From positions 2,792,001 to 2,852,000 of the forward strand of contig OU612067.1 in NCBI GenBank assembly GCA_914767715.1: 60,000 nt of DNA. The letters run 5' to 3'. This document shows positions 11,701 to 24,420 of the stretch, piece after piece. Source of the stretch: Membranipora membranacea (lineage: Eukaryota; Bryozoa; Gymnolaemata; Cheilostomatida; Membraniporidae). The notes beneath the pieces were generated by a model, which had not been told where the DNA came from, searched no databases, and saw only the letters and a list, made by a program, of their open reading frames with translations. Within the stretch, counting starts at the first letter, position 1. The number at the start of each line of letters is the position of its first letter. A program made the position numbers and the translations under genes.

Positions 11701-14700
11701 TGAAGCAATGCTTGAAGGAGATTTTTGTCATGCTTTTCACATATCAGGAAAGATAAAAAGTTATTTGAGCCACTCGTTAGAAGTGCATTGCTTAGATACC
11801 ATTAGAATTGATTTACACTTTTCCTTTTCAGATGTATCTGCCAAAATTGCCAGCACCTAACGTGATTAAAATAAGAAAAATCTTCAAAGCATCTAATGGC
11901 ATTTAAAGAATTGATTCAATGAATTTTTGCAGCAAAATATTTTAAGCCAGTGATCTAGGACCACACTGTTGGTTGAGCTCTTTATATCGAGGCATGGCCT
12001 GACAACCACTGAAGTTTCCTGATACAAGAACCATAGACTATTCTAGTAGCGAAGCCAACAGTTTATGGTTTTAAATATATCGGCTGGTTCCTTTTCCGAG
12101 CTAAAAAACATGACTCTCTAGTCTTTACAAGCATTTTACACATAAATAAGCCAATATCAATATTTCTTGACCCAAAGAAGGAATGGAGATCTGCCAATCT
12201 AGTTAACATGGTTTATCAAATCTAGATGAAGTTTTAGTCAACTCACTATGCTATTAAGGTGAGAATCAGAGTTACTGTCCCTGCTCTGACTGCGATGTCT
12301 GTTAAGGTCGGCTCTGCTATCGCCCCTCTCAGCCATCAGTGTCATCCTGGTACTGAGTCTACTGAGTGGCTTGTTATATAGCGCTGCTCTCTGTAATGAT
12401 TTGATCTTTGAGAGTCTTGGGCAGCACTTAAGCAGCATCTCAGCCAGATCAGCCTATCAAATAAATATGTGAGGTAGTCAGTCAGAGTGTCAGATTAAAA
12501 ATTTGCCATTATTGAAGGATAGGCGGAATTAAAATCCATTTAAAATTGGTTTCAAAATATTTACAAAGGCCTATTTAGATGGGCATTTTTAAGCAGGTTA
12601 TGTGTAGGTAAGAATTAGGAGCTAAATCACAAGAAATAAATTTGTGAAATTTTCAGCCAGCAGAGAATTGATTGCTGATGTTAACTACAAGAGTTGAATG
12701 GCATGGCCAGCGAGAGGTGAATGGGTAGCTAGTGACTAACCCTGACTATGCGGATAGTAATTTAACATGAGGGAAACCCTATAATTAAGATTTTCATTAT
12801 GAAATCTACATACAGTGCTTAATGTCGTAGACCTTTCATTACATGTGTATGGCCTTAGATTATGGAGTACTTATGTCATAGGCACATTAAAATTACACTG
12901 CACTGATGATTAAGGAAGCGAGAAACGTCAGTAGGTAACAAAACTCTCATCAACTCTCTTCTTTTACTTTCGATATTTTTATCAAAAATAATTGCTTGAA
13001 AGCTAGTTCTCTATTGGTAAATAAGATATTGGAAAAAATCTGGCTGAATATGACTATGTAGGCCTACATCCCGTTAAATACCAGTAAAATCCAAAAGTAG
13101 AGGCTGGAGTTTGATGCTTTACCAGTCAAAAGGAAATCGTGATCATGAGGGTTATCCATGGTATAGCTTTATATGAGATAATTGAGAAATAAAATCACAC
13201 AAAACTGTAATTATGTTCAACTAATAGGTCTCTAGGAGTCAAACACAATGGCTGTGAGGCTCTAGAGGGAGTTGAGAGACATATGTAATATACAATGATG
13301 TTAGAGCACATGTATGTAATTGTCACATCAAATTGATTTGAACAAGCACCTTGTCAGCATCATCAAATCATTAGGAGCACAATAGAAGAGCAGCGCTTCT
13401 ATCATATTTAGTAGCCTGGGCATGCTATAACTGGGCAAAGCAGCAATTGCCATAAAAAACAATCTCTGCACACAGCATCATTGTACTCTTATGATATAAA
13501 AAAACCCAAAACAATTCCCCTGGCTAATAAATGCGTGTGAGCACGCGTGTTTCCTACTTGACATCGAGTCCTTGCCCTCAATGAGTAGTTCTCATGTTAA
13601 AAATAGGCTGAATTATTTATTGAGTGAGGCAGCGCCGAGACACAAGCACTCGTAGCTTTTATACCAAAAAATGCCGGAACTTAAATACTCCTCTAAAATG
13701 TACTATGATTTTTTAATTTTCTGGGTTAGGCTATTGACCATTTTTTGTGACTGAGTTCAAATTTGTGTATATAATGGTTATGAGATTTTTGAAAAAACAT
13801 TAATTTCAGTATTTATATGGCTCTCAAGATGATATCAGAGAGGTCTAGATATTTGGTGTAATCGCCGACACTTCAAAGTTTACATGAACAATTATTTTAT
13901 AGCGATGATGATGATGATGATGATGACGCAAACTGGCCTCCTTGAAATTCTGACCAACAATGATTATAAATAAATTTTCCATCAGCTATTTCTAAGTCCC
14001 GAGCCAGAAGTGTAACTTGAGTTTCCACCCTAAGCTCTGGTCTTAGAATTGTCATATGTCGAGTTCAAACAATGGACCAATCACAGAATGCAGAGAGATG
14101 GAAAGTGAATAAAAAGAAACTAATAAAGTAAACGTGACCTACTCTGAAGTTATCATTGAGGAATCCGTAGATGATAGGATTCTGGAAGCTGTTTGACATG
14201 GCGAGCCAGTTAACACAAAAGTAGATAATAGTGAGATCTCGTTGTGTCACGGAATCAAACAGTTTAGTGTAGTCCATGATCAAAAAGAATATGTGTAGAG
14301 GCATCCAACACAACGTAAACAGCACTGACATTGTCATCAGCATCTTAACGACCTGTAATATAAGAGAGGTGAGGTATATTATCTCATCGAGGGTTAGGAG
14401 GTTACAATATATATTGGTAGTAGGGGCTCGGTTATATGTCATCACCATATAAATACCTATATGTTTATAGTTATAGTATATCTGGTCATATGTGACTACC
14501 TACTAATAAGCATTATCATTTCATAAGATGATGATGTTTCGGTCATGGTTGTGTTTGTTTACATGCGTTTGTTCGGTAACAGCAGGTGGTTCGGAGCAAA
14601 ATGCAAGTCCTAACATCTCATTAAAGTGTAGATATGGTATAAATATAGAAACAATAGAAATGATAGATGCAGACCAGATATAAAAATTACAAGAAAAACC

Positions 14701-17154
14701 GGTTATATAAGCTGAACTGTGTTAAAAAAAGAGCTATTTATGGATTTCTTTTCGTTTTGTTGCTGCTGGCTTTGACCAAAGTATGACTTCCCTTATCACT
14801 GCATTAAAACATTTAAAGCTCTGCATGCAAGCTAACAGATGAGTTTTAGAGTGAGGTAGCTCAGTTATAGTCTATTTGAACTGAGATGAATGACTGAATT
14901 GAGAGACTCTGGCTCTACTTCAAAGTACCTGAAGAGCTGTCTGAAGGGCTTAGACAATCAATTTATATATTATAATATATTTTGATTTAATTTCACAAGC
15001 CATTGTCTGATCAAAGAGTTGAACAAACCTCTTTGATCTCAAAAATAACTTGTCCTATGAAAAGGTTTTTTTGGAAAGGATGCGAAGTCGCCAACATCTG
15101 CATAGAGCTGATACTTTAGTCACTAATAGAATTTACAGGAAGGCTGTATAAACTTAGAGACATGGTAGGCTTTAAGGACACAATTGTTTGCATCAAACAT
15201 TGATTTAGATCAGAACATCAGTTGTACTTAAATTATAATACATTAACAAATCTGGTTACCGTATCATATTGAAAAATAGTCGTAAACTGATCATAGTGCT
15301 ATCATAGTACACATTTCCTACAATTACCATCACAATGTCATTTTTTAACGTTGGCATGCGAAAGGTTTGTTAGGTGAAATGGATTTTGATGTTTTGCAAG
15401 ATGGTAAACAGACCGCGCTTCTGGTACCGGTAGACAATATATATGATGACACAAAAGGCATAGCAACATGGATGCAGCAATGTATGTATGTATGTACTAT
15501 TATTACCCTGGAGCGATCTGCATTCATCTAAAAAATTCCCAACTTAAAGTCAGGTCTGGTCATGTTTGTCAAAGTTGTCACCAATGTTTGCAGCAGCCCT
15601 CGAGAGCTTCCAGGGAAGTCGTGTTCTGGTTTCATTTACGCATTATGAATAACACATAAAATGTAAAAGCTGTTTCACAGTCAATAGTTTATCCTTTGGC
15701 AAGTAAGTAAGTAGGTATGATTAAAACTTTGTTACACGTTATAAATCCAGAGTGTAAACTGGCTTAGTGTAGATGACCACATTATTACTATTGACATGTT
15801 GGATATATAGGACAACCTACAAAATTGTTCAGTTATTTGAAAAGACATCAATTGTGACCAATTGGATATTTTAGTAGATTGACCCTCCCCCCCCCCTCCA
15901 ATGGCTTGCGTTTGTTGACATGTATTTCTTTTCATCAGAAAGGTAGCAGTTTCTCTAATAAACCAAAAATATGGTCACATCAAATACACTAAATAAACTA
16001 ATAATGTATCCTGTTTTGGAGACAAGCCAATAACTCAGTTATAAATATACCAGGTGGGATGAAGAGTGTATTTATGAGTTACTAGTGGAATTTTTCATTG
16101 ATAAACTAGGGTTAAGTTTCTACACATAGTTACAATTACCATCTCCTACCTATGTGTACTGCCACACCTTGGTCAATTGTGATCGATGGTCGATAGATGG
16201 TCGATAGATGGTAGATAGTGGATGGATTTACCATCCCAAATAGATATGCCATTGACCTCCGGCCATATTTAATTCGGGTAGTGGCATCCCAAAGACTCCA
16301 GGGACTAGGGATTGACTAGAGGGGATTACCTTTTGTTTGACGCTGAGTTGCCTGGCTCCTCGGGCCTGATTGAGAACTCCAGGTGTTGTCCGTATCCACA
16401 GCTGTATACACACTAGTCCATACATTGTGATTATAAATATAACAGGTATAATATAAGTTATAATCAACACAAGCAGCGTGTACCACTTCCTGAAATCTAT
16501 TCCGCTGTCAGACTGCGGCCAGTTCTCTGTGCACACTAGAGTGCCATCAGGTAGAGTGATCACTTGTGAGACCCATAGCTGTACGGCACAGATAGCTGCT
16601 GATACTATCCACACCACACCGATCACCCAGTGCACGTGTTTTCTGGAAGTCCTGAGGAGTTTTAAGGGATATTTGATCGCTAGAAATCTGTCGATACTGA
16701 TGGCGGTGTTTGTATAAACGCTGACATTAACAGACAGCATCTGTGTAAAAGATATGATCGGACACATCGGGGCTGTAAATATCCATTCTCTCAACAGAGC
16801 AGTAGTAAATGAAAAGGGGAGACAAATAATGGCCATTATTAAGTCTGCCACCGCAAGATTAATTAGAAAGCCCCTGATATCTGTGTTACAGCGTCGGCCA
16901 TTAGTGAACACAATTATAGAGGTTAAATTACCTCCCGCACCCAGTACTATGGCTAATATATAGATTATATAAAATATCCGCTCAGTCGCAGGGCCTAAAA
17001 CCTGAGAGGCTGCATGTGATGTGTGTGGATCAACTGCTGAACAGTTTGTACAATTGTCTGTAATATTTGAGAATGCATATTGGCTAAAGTTAGTGCCTTG
17101 CATTCCTGGAGGCCAGCCGACATCGATGAAGGTCACATTTCGGTCAGCGCCCAT
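8743..17154 (-). CDS. Rhodopsin-class neuropeptide-type GPCR (4 exons, ~497 aa)
   Basis: Exons on the minus strand: 17154-16330, 14352-14143, 12453-12247, 8994-8743. All introns are phase 0 with good splice sites. The extracellular N-terminus has four N-glycosylation sequons (NVT, NFS, NIT, NCT). TM1-TM5 are in exon 1: GN in TM1, NLAVADL in TM2, the TM3 cysteine (APMCP) paired with ECL2 (CTENWP), and DRF at the end of TM3 where DRY is usual. TM6 (FTLCWMPLH) and TM7 (NPIIY) are in exon 2. Exons 3-4 encode a ~150-aa Ser/Arg-rich tail beginning with a CC pair (possible palmitoylation), then many Ser/Thr sites. The ECL2 C-x-E-x-W-P pattern, WLAMS before NPxxY and FLNDNFR in helix 8 place it with beta-group peptide receptors (NPY/NPFF/GPR83/tachykinin-like). 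The ligand is unknown. A minus-strand AATAAA lies at 8444-8439. Confidence 0.9.
8995..12246. other. GPCR intron 3 (3.25 kb)
   Basis: No coding exon that splices in phase, no RNA gene and no clear mobile element seen. The 11621-11860 plus-strand frame begins with TTG and has no splice context, so I treat it as chance. Confidence 0.5.
12454..14142. other. GPCR intron 2
   Basis: AT-rich, non-coding. A (GAT)7 trinucleotide run lies at about 13904-13925. Nothing else is supported. Confidence 0.5.
14353..16329. other. GPCR intron 1
   Basis: Non-coding. Contains a C10 run (15887-15896), a TGTA repeat near 15482, and short GGTCGATAGAT tandem repeats near 16188-16215. Confidence 0.5.
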
Positions 17155-20100
17155 TTCGTAGTTTAGTCCGAGAGGTCAGATTGAGAGCAGTTGGAGGGAG
17201 CCAACTATGTTGTTTTGTCGCTCCTGCTAGTTTGTTAAGTAGCTCACTGACAGAATTTGAACGTAGAATGTGACATCAACCTCCGATTGTAACAGAATAA
17301 ACCTTTGATTTTGTAACTCTGAAAATAGAATGTGACAGTGGTTAATGTCATATAGGAATGAGAAGAAATAGAGAAACACGATAATTAATGGAAATTAAAT
17401 TCTTATGATTTAAAGATCAAATTCACTTGAATAGATGTGATCAAATATAAATTTAGTTCCTGTCAAACAAGCAGCAGCTTGGATGTCCGCTGTTTGCATC
17501 CACTATCAGAGGTGAAATTACTGGAGAAAAAATACTCAACCTACACTCTATAACTACATGTTTCCATTTTTTAATCCTCCAGGCTCCAAAGTGTAAAGTA
17601 TTTAAATTTTTTAATATCAAAAATGAGATAAAAATTACTTTCAATAAACTTAAAGCGTTCAAGTTCCTTTGAACATGGTTTGAGTGTGTGTTGCTTACAA
17701 GTACTGATAAAGAGGTGATTATAGTTTATTTTACCTGGTAATACTATGGTGTGAAATTCAAAGCACAATCACCATACAAATCTAAAGTCAAGTCAGTAAT
17801 CATGAGCCATGGATAAGACAAACTGCGAGGCTATTCTCCACATACTTTCAAGTCTTTTAAACAAGATTCCTCATTCGCTGTCAGCACCGCATCATCATCA
17901 CATTTGGTGTGAACATGATACCGGTATCGTGTTAAAATCTAGCTAGATTAGACTAGATCCACTTCCGCTAAATCTACTACAATGACTACACTACGCATGG
18001 GTGTTTACTTTATATCGCATTGCATGATGGTATGCCCTACCTAAGCCGGTCTACCCGTGCTTGATGAACACCTCAATTATTTAGTCATGAAGCAGGAAAA
18101 TACCTTAAATTTACCTTAATTACATATGTGGGAAAACAGAAAGATTCGATAACATTTTAAATATGTGAACAATTCAAACGAGTGCTTGCATAAAATTACC
18201 CTGTAGACTCCAAGGTTAACAAGATCAAATTGGCCGAGATTATAATGTCCAGAAAGACCGTCTAATACCAGTGTAATCTTCGGCGGGATCAATACGGGTG
18301 CAACAGGGTTCTTGGACAAGTATCCGAAACTTAATGTGTTTAAAGGGACTAAATTTCCACTTAGGGTACTTATTATTATGATCTCATAAATAATTCCAAT
18401 TAAAAAGCTTACAACTCCGGTCAATAATATTTCCAATTCAAACACTTCTATGCAAAATGTACCTAAGGCTTACCAGTATCACAAAATAAATTACACCAAA
18501 ATATTTTTCGTAAAGACTGTGCTGAGATGAAACAATGTTCTTTTTCATCCAAACACAATTCAGTTACCGGCTTTCCAAAGAATAAATTTCTCATATATTT
18601 TTGCTTGGTACTGGGTAATTAATACTGGTATGCAGGGTGAATAATCTTTAGACCTGTATCATATCATATCATGGCCTTTTTTTCACCAATAAACTGCGCA
18701 GTTTTTACATGATGTCTCACTGTTTAGTGAATGAGAATGTTTGAATTATGCAGCAGCAAGTTCTAAAAACTGGTATTGAACTAATTTTGTCAAGGCAGAA
18801 AAATACAAGAGTAGACAAGAGAGATCACAGTCTTATTTTCTATTAATCACTTACCTGTTGCGGAGCTGTAAGTCAGGAGTACTCTGTGTAGACCTAGAAT
18901 TATATTTTGATGATTACTCTATCAGACTGATGAAGGGACTGCACGCCTGTAGATATTAGAATATAAATTCATATCAATCTTTGTCAAGTCAACTCAAGCA
19001 GACCCTCAAGGTAGTCTCATGATTGGTGCACATGCTTATATTATTGTATGGTCTTTATGCAGCTATTTTGAGTCCTGACTAAGTAGCCAAAATAAATCCG
19101 TATTATAAGTACAAGTATTTGTTAATAATAATTTAGTCAATAAAAAATATTAGCCAGAGGATTGTCAGGAGGTAAGCAGCCAATTCGAATGGAAAATATC
19201 CTTCTGTAAGTCAACACAAATTTTACAGTGCCTGTGTTTAATCAAAACAACATCACACAAAGACCGCTGGCGGAGTGTTGAATAGTGAAATCAATATACC
19301 TCCTCAAAATGTGATAAAATTCAAAATCAGATGTATTACTTTAAGTTTGTACACTTACCGTTAGTTTCTTAGATTTTTGCTTTGTGACCCGACCGACCGT
19401 TAGGCGTTTGGTGTTATGTTCTTCAGTTTGCATTTCTTAGAAATATTCGGTATTCTAATCTTATTCGATGGTTTATAGCCTGTTTTCTCGGTGGTTTATA
19501 GCCTGTTTTCACACATTGTATAGATTGGGTCACACTTATACTTTGTTTCACTTGTGCAGCTGACAAGACATCAAATCAGCAGATTCTCAGAATCACCTCA
19601 TGGGTATCGACTAAAATATTGACGAGTACATAGATAGCATATAATAATGAGATCTATAATAACACCATTACAAGCCACACAACAAGATGAGACGAGAAAT
19701 CTATCAGATGCAAGGAGTAATCAGTGCGTAACGTAATCATGTACAATGTGTTCATCACGGTATGCTCAATTACAATCAATGCTGCTTGTACAAAAAAAAA
19801 TTAGCGAACAAACAGCTGAGTATAAAAATAAAACTATAAGATTATTGTTAATTAATATCTCACGCTGCTGCTGCTGCTGCTGCTAGTGGGGGCGCAATAC
19901 TAATATTCATTAAAACAAACACAGCAGCATAAAGTACTTAACTAATCACTGCATTATAAACACACATCAATAAGATACCCAGTTGATATTATAAGGTATA
20001 CTATGTTATTCAGGGTAACAAACAGTTTACTGATTTTACTACACTGGCTGTTATTTAGTAAACAAAAAATTAACTTCCTGTGCTCAGAAACCGAATTTAC

Positions 20101-20663
20101 CTCCCCTACTATGGTAGGGGGAGGCTTAAAATTCGGATTGTTGCTGAAAACGCAAAACCATCATCTTTGACATAATATTGCATTACTATCCGCAAGTCGT
20201 CTGGGTATCGTTTAGAAAAATAAGATTAATAGAATGAAAATCGCTATACTTTATTTGCAAAATGTAACCGAACCGTAAATAAAAGTGATAATGGACATTT
20301 TTTATGGGATTGTTAACCTTTAGCAAAATTGCACAAATTATCTGATTTGAATAGCACCAGAAAAATAGAAATTAATAAGAGTTGTCCTCTTGTTGACATG
20401 GTGAAGACAACTCAACTCAATTACAACAGTAGGTTGGAACATCACCCAAGCAGATTAAAAACAGGAATGAAGATTAACAATGAGCTTACTTTTTATTCGC
20501 CAAGTTATAGAAATCATGTTTGGAATGATAATGATAGAAACTCAAAATTTCAGAAAAACTTTTGAGCATCAGCCAATCAAGTAAACTGTTTGGATTGAAA
20601 ATAAGATCGAGGGAACAATGTTGTGATAGTTATTGTTAAAATAAAAGTTGTTGGTAGATTCAG
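17155..20663. other. Upstream region of the GPCR and 3' flank of the large gene
   Basis: No supported coding gene. Two strong minus-strand 5' splice sites (AACAG|GTAAGTG with exon end at 18855; AACG|GTAAGTG with exon end at 19359) suggest untranslated first exons of the GPCR. It also has a (GCT)7 run at 19864-19884, a tandem GGTTTATAGCCTGTTTTC duplication near 19469-19515 and a 46-bp hairpin at 20091-20136. Confidence 0.35.
20091..20136. repeat. 46-bp hairpin
   Basis: Near-perfect inverted repeat: CCGAATTT...CTCCCCTACT against TAGGGGGAGG...AAAATTCGG around a 4-base centre. It is probably a very short MITE or a structured element. No second copy is seen in the window. Confidence 0.65.
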
Positions 20664-23600
20664 TTACGCTATCATGTGTTGTAGACTTGTCTGGACACAC
20701 GGCGGACAGGCTAATGATATACAATCACTCCCTCTATACTTCTCTAGAATAAGTCCCCCAGTCACAGGCAGCTTACTTACGATACGACTCTCAAAACTGT
20801 CCAATATCTTGCTGTCAAAACTCTGACGGTTATAGTGATGTCCGCAGGTAAAGACTATGATGTCACAGGCTGATGATGGGTTATCAGTGCTTGCAGTCTC
20901 ACTGATGAGTCGGTGTAAGTCAAACTGGCTGACAGTTGTACTAGGCTTACTAGCTAACCCTTTACGTATCTGTTTTACTACATTGTTCCAAGCCATCGTT
21001 TTGTCTTCTCCTTTGTGATTGGCTGTCATATTCTTCATTGCAGACCTACAATTGTAATAATGAGACATTGTAAAAAAGTCAAATAAAAAGGGATAGGTAA
21101 AAGTCAATTACCAATTTTATTGGCACTACACAGTTGATAACATGACAATACTAACAGATTGCAATACGTTTGCCAACTCCGCAAGCATAATGAGGTAGCT
21201 CTAAGTAGTTTAATTGAGGAGAGCATTAGCTTTGCATCCTAGAACATGTTTGTTCCCTCTGTGGTGGCGGAGTGCTATTGCAAAAGTCGGGTATCAAGGC
21301 ACTGCAATAGCCGAATTTTGCAGTAGCACTGCGCCACCACAGAGAGAAAAAACTTGTTCTACTTGCAACTCTGGCTATGAAAATGCTTTTTAAAAGCACC
21401 ATCACATCGCTCAAAACTATCGCTTAATCGGTCTTGCAATCATGCAAATTTGTTCCCAAATTGCTCGCTCAGAATGTATTAGTTCCATCAATGAGTCAGT
21501 GAGTGAGTGATTTGGGAACGAGACCCTAGCAGGTATCGCTTACTCTGTGAGTGAGTGATCAGAAAGTGATTTCGACAGTTTTTACTTGAAAGACCCCTCT
21601 GTACAACTTGTTTTCAGAATTCCTAAACTAAAAGCAACCATTTGAGAACTAGAGAGAGGGGGGCAAAGCTGGTATCCCAAATGTGATCTGTCAGTGGTGA
21701 AAATACAATAGGATCACTGTCCAGCTTGGAAGGTTCTGCAAGTTGTATGGCTTTTCCTTCAGCTTTTGGAAAATTTGATGTATAATCGTTGAAGTACATC
21801 AGCTTACCAAATATAACATTCAATTTCTGCAGCCTTTTCTAGATAAGCAAAGGCCACCAACATATTACCGTTGCCAACAGTTACTAATACAATATAACTC
21901 AAATGATCACATACCTTGTGATTCTAGCGAGAAAGTCGGAGCTGAATGAGTGAGTGAAGGATTCAGGGAGCACACTCTCCCCCTCAGAGGGGGATATAAG
22001 AAGCTTACAGAGACTAGGAGACAGTAACTTCTCATGTATGAGCAGCCTCTCCTCTAACTCCGGTCGTACAGGCAACTGCTTAGCTTGCCAAAACTGCAAC
22101 AGCTTCAATGTAGAAAAAGGTGCACATTATAAGTATTTCCTCTAGTTGAGTTGCTATACACGATGTGATTTTATAACACTAAGTGTACCATGTATACCGT
22201 TGCAGTCTGGTCATTACACTTGGCCTTACAAAACATAAAATTACTGCACAATAAATTTCCTTGTGATAAATTACCAAATAAATACATGAGGTAAGACGCA
22301 TGTTTCCCTCCCCATCTGCCTAATCAGCCTGTCATGGAGCAGAGAGTTGGAAATTAAAGAAACTCTCCGCATGAAGTAATCATTTACTAACTTAACAAAT
22401 TGAAAAGGCTGGTCATTAATTCTGAAGAATAATAGTTATACCTAATTTGGAGTTGCCTGCTCTTTGACATTATTATATATATAATCTTTATTACTGAACC
22501 AATGATCATCTTCTAAAAATTAGAGGCGACCTTTAGAGGTTTCATCACCATATAAGTAAGGAAGGCAACCTGGGCATGAAAATAAAAACAGAAAAAAATT
22601 ATTTCTTAGACTTTATAATTTACACATCCGGCATTGCTGTAACACATGAGTAAAGTGTTGCCTCTCAATTCAGTTCGTGAGCTGGTGTTGAGGCGCGTTG
22701 TATGTCTACTAGGTCTGCGAGCACTCGGTTGAGGTAGTAAATGATGCAGGCAGTGCCCAGGTGTCTTGATCTTGTCGATGTGTGGATGGCACATAGAGTC
22801 AATATATTCGTCTAGTGGTATGATGTTTAGCAGGGCTGTCCTTTCACTATACTTGTCACAGCCTGGGGCTATAATTTTCAGTGAGAGTTTTTCCAGCTGG
22901 ATTACTCGTTTCTTCTGTTGGTCGGTCATCATGCAGAACCAGGCTACGCTGCCATATTTCATACGAGGCCGTATACATGTAAGGTAGAGCCTAGTGAGTA
23001 ACCGCTGAGGTACGCCAGAGGGTTTGAGGTTAAAAAGGGTATAGGTTAGCGGTCTGACGTTCTTCAGGATCGAGTCGACATGGTCAAATTAACTTGAATT
23101 CTTTTACTATTTACTATTACTGGGATTTATAGAGGGTCGCAGGTGTACACCGACTTACCCATGCTGTGTGATATGGCGTGTGCTATGACCCCCCCTGGTG
23201 TTTACCACTTTTCTAATCGACAGAAGTGACTAAATAAAGTATGACTCAGTATGTGAACGTTGTGGTGTGTGTTGTATAAGTCTGGTTCAGCCCACTCCTT
23301 ATCACTCGGAGGGCTCTTCTTGAGCTTGATATGAGGAGCATCAGAAATATGTTGTAGGTATAATCCAACTCTAGATTTGAGCTGTTTGCTCCGCTGACTT
23401 ACCCTGAACATTATCTGATCTAAGGCTCTGCTGCTGACATAATCTGGTTGGTTGGATGCTTGGTCAGCGACCTTCACCACATAAAATATCACCACGTCTA
23501 AAATCTATAATACAGACATAAAAAATATAATACATTAAATAATAATCTACCTCGATGATAGGGTAATCGCCTTATGTTTGTCACTGCTGTGTTAGAGAGA

Positions 23601-24420
23601 CACCTGATTAATGCTGGTCATCTGGTATATGTGAGAGAGATTATCTCTACAATATGTCTATAAATTATCTTTATATGAGCAGCACCTTCATTTCACAGCT
23701 CATTATTTATCATTACACCAAATAAGGTTTTCCAATTTCCACAGGTTATAAACTCTCGGGTATGAGGCATTCCACTGTCATGTCATGTGGCCTTCTCTCA
23801 CGAAACAATTATAATAATGTTCCATTATTTATCTCCTATGACCTCACAATAATAAACTGTCATATCTGAGTCAGGGATTACTGGTATCCAAAACCTTAGT
23901 GTTGTTCCACACACAAAGAACCCATATAGTGTAACTTGCGCACATGGAGCCATCTATTGTTTGTACAGTGTTGATGATCTACACCAGTAAAGCCATGTAT
24001 GTACATGTGTACCTCCTAAGAACAGATTGACGATCACAGCCAGGCTCAAGCAAACTCAAATCATGGGCGTTGACATGACACATTACATCGCTGAGAAGTT
24101 TTCGATTAGCTGAGAAGACTTGTGTTGATTGCTGAGCATACATACGCTAGCAGTAAGAACACTTATGTCAACAGTAAAAACACTTATGTTGGCAGTAAAA
24201 ATACTTACATTAGAAGTATATTCACTGCCGAGATGACCTTGACATTGTATAAGTGATTTGAGATGATAAAAACAGGCTTCACTCCAGCAGCCAGTAGCAC
24301 GGAACAGAGATACAGCCGCAGTATATATACGTCTGCTTACGGCTAGAGCTAAGGACTGGGATATGGGGAACGCCTCCTCTAATCGACAAAGCCATCCCAA
24401 CTCCAAAAGTAGATCACAGG
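20664..24420 (-). CDS. Large gene, block 4: C-terminal helical region and RING-like end
   Basis: Exons (minus): 24420-24209, 23504-23403, 22093-21915, 21045-20664. The exon beginning 23504 is ended at AGG|GTAAGT because only that donor is in phase with the next exon; the frame happens to stay open further. The first exons are helical (LLLELGWLCRLEEAFPI). The last exon carries C-x6-C-G-H-H-Y, then about 40 residues later C-x4-C-P-P-C, a zinc-binding RING-like pattern that lacks a recognisable first C-x2-C pair. The stop is at 20664. If this is a separate gene from the RCC1 part, its start has not been found. Confidence 0.65.

Noticed and set aside
11621-11860. 79-aa plus-strand frame in a GPCR intron
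   Set aside because: Starts with TTG, has no domain and no splice sites in phase.
18116-18445. 109-aa minus-strand hydrophobic frame upstream of the GPCR
   Set aside because: Tempting as an exon (FLIGIIYEIIIIS), but no splice sites or homology could be matched; AT-rich DNA gives such frames by chance.
20329-20565. 78-aa plus-strand polar frame
   Set aside because: Start is TTG-like, no motif and no splice context; not supported as a gene.
23206-23402. Continuation of the 23504 exon frame to about 23206
   Set aside because: The frame stays open, but its end is out of phase with the next exon, while the internal AGG|GTAAGT donor at 23403 is in phase; treated as intron.
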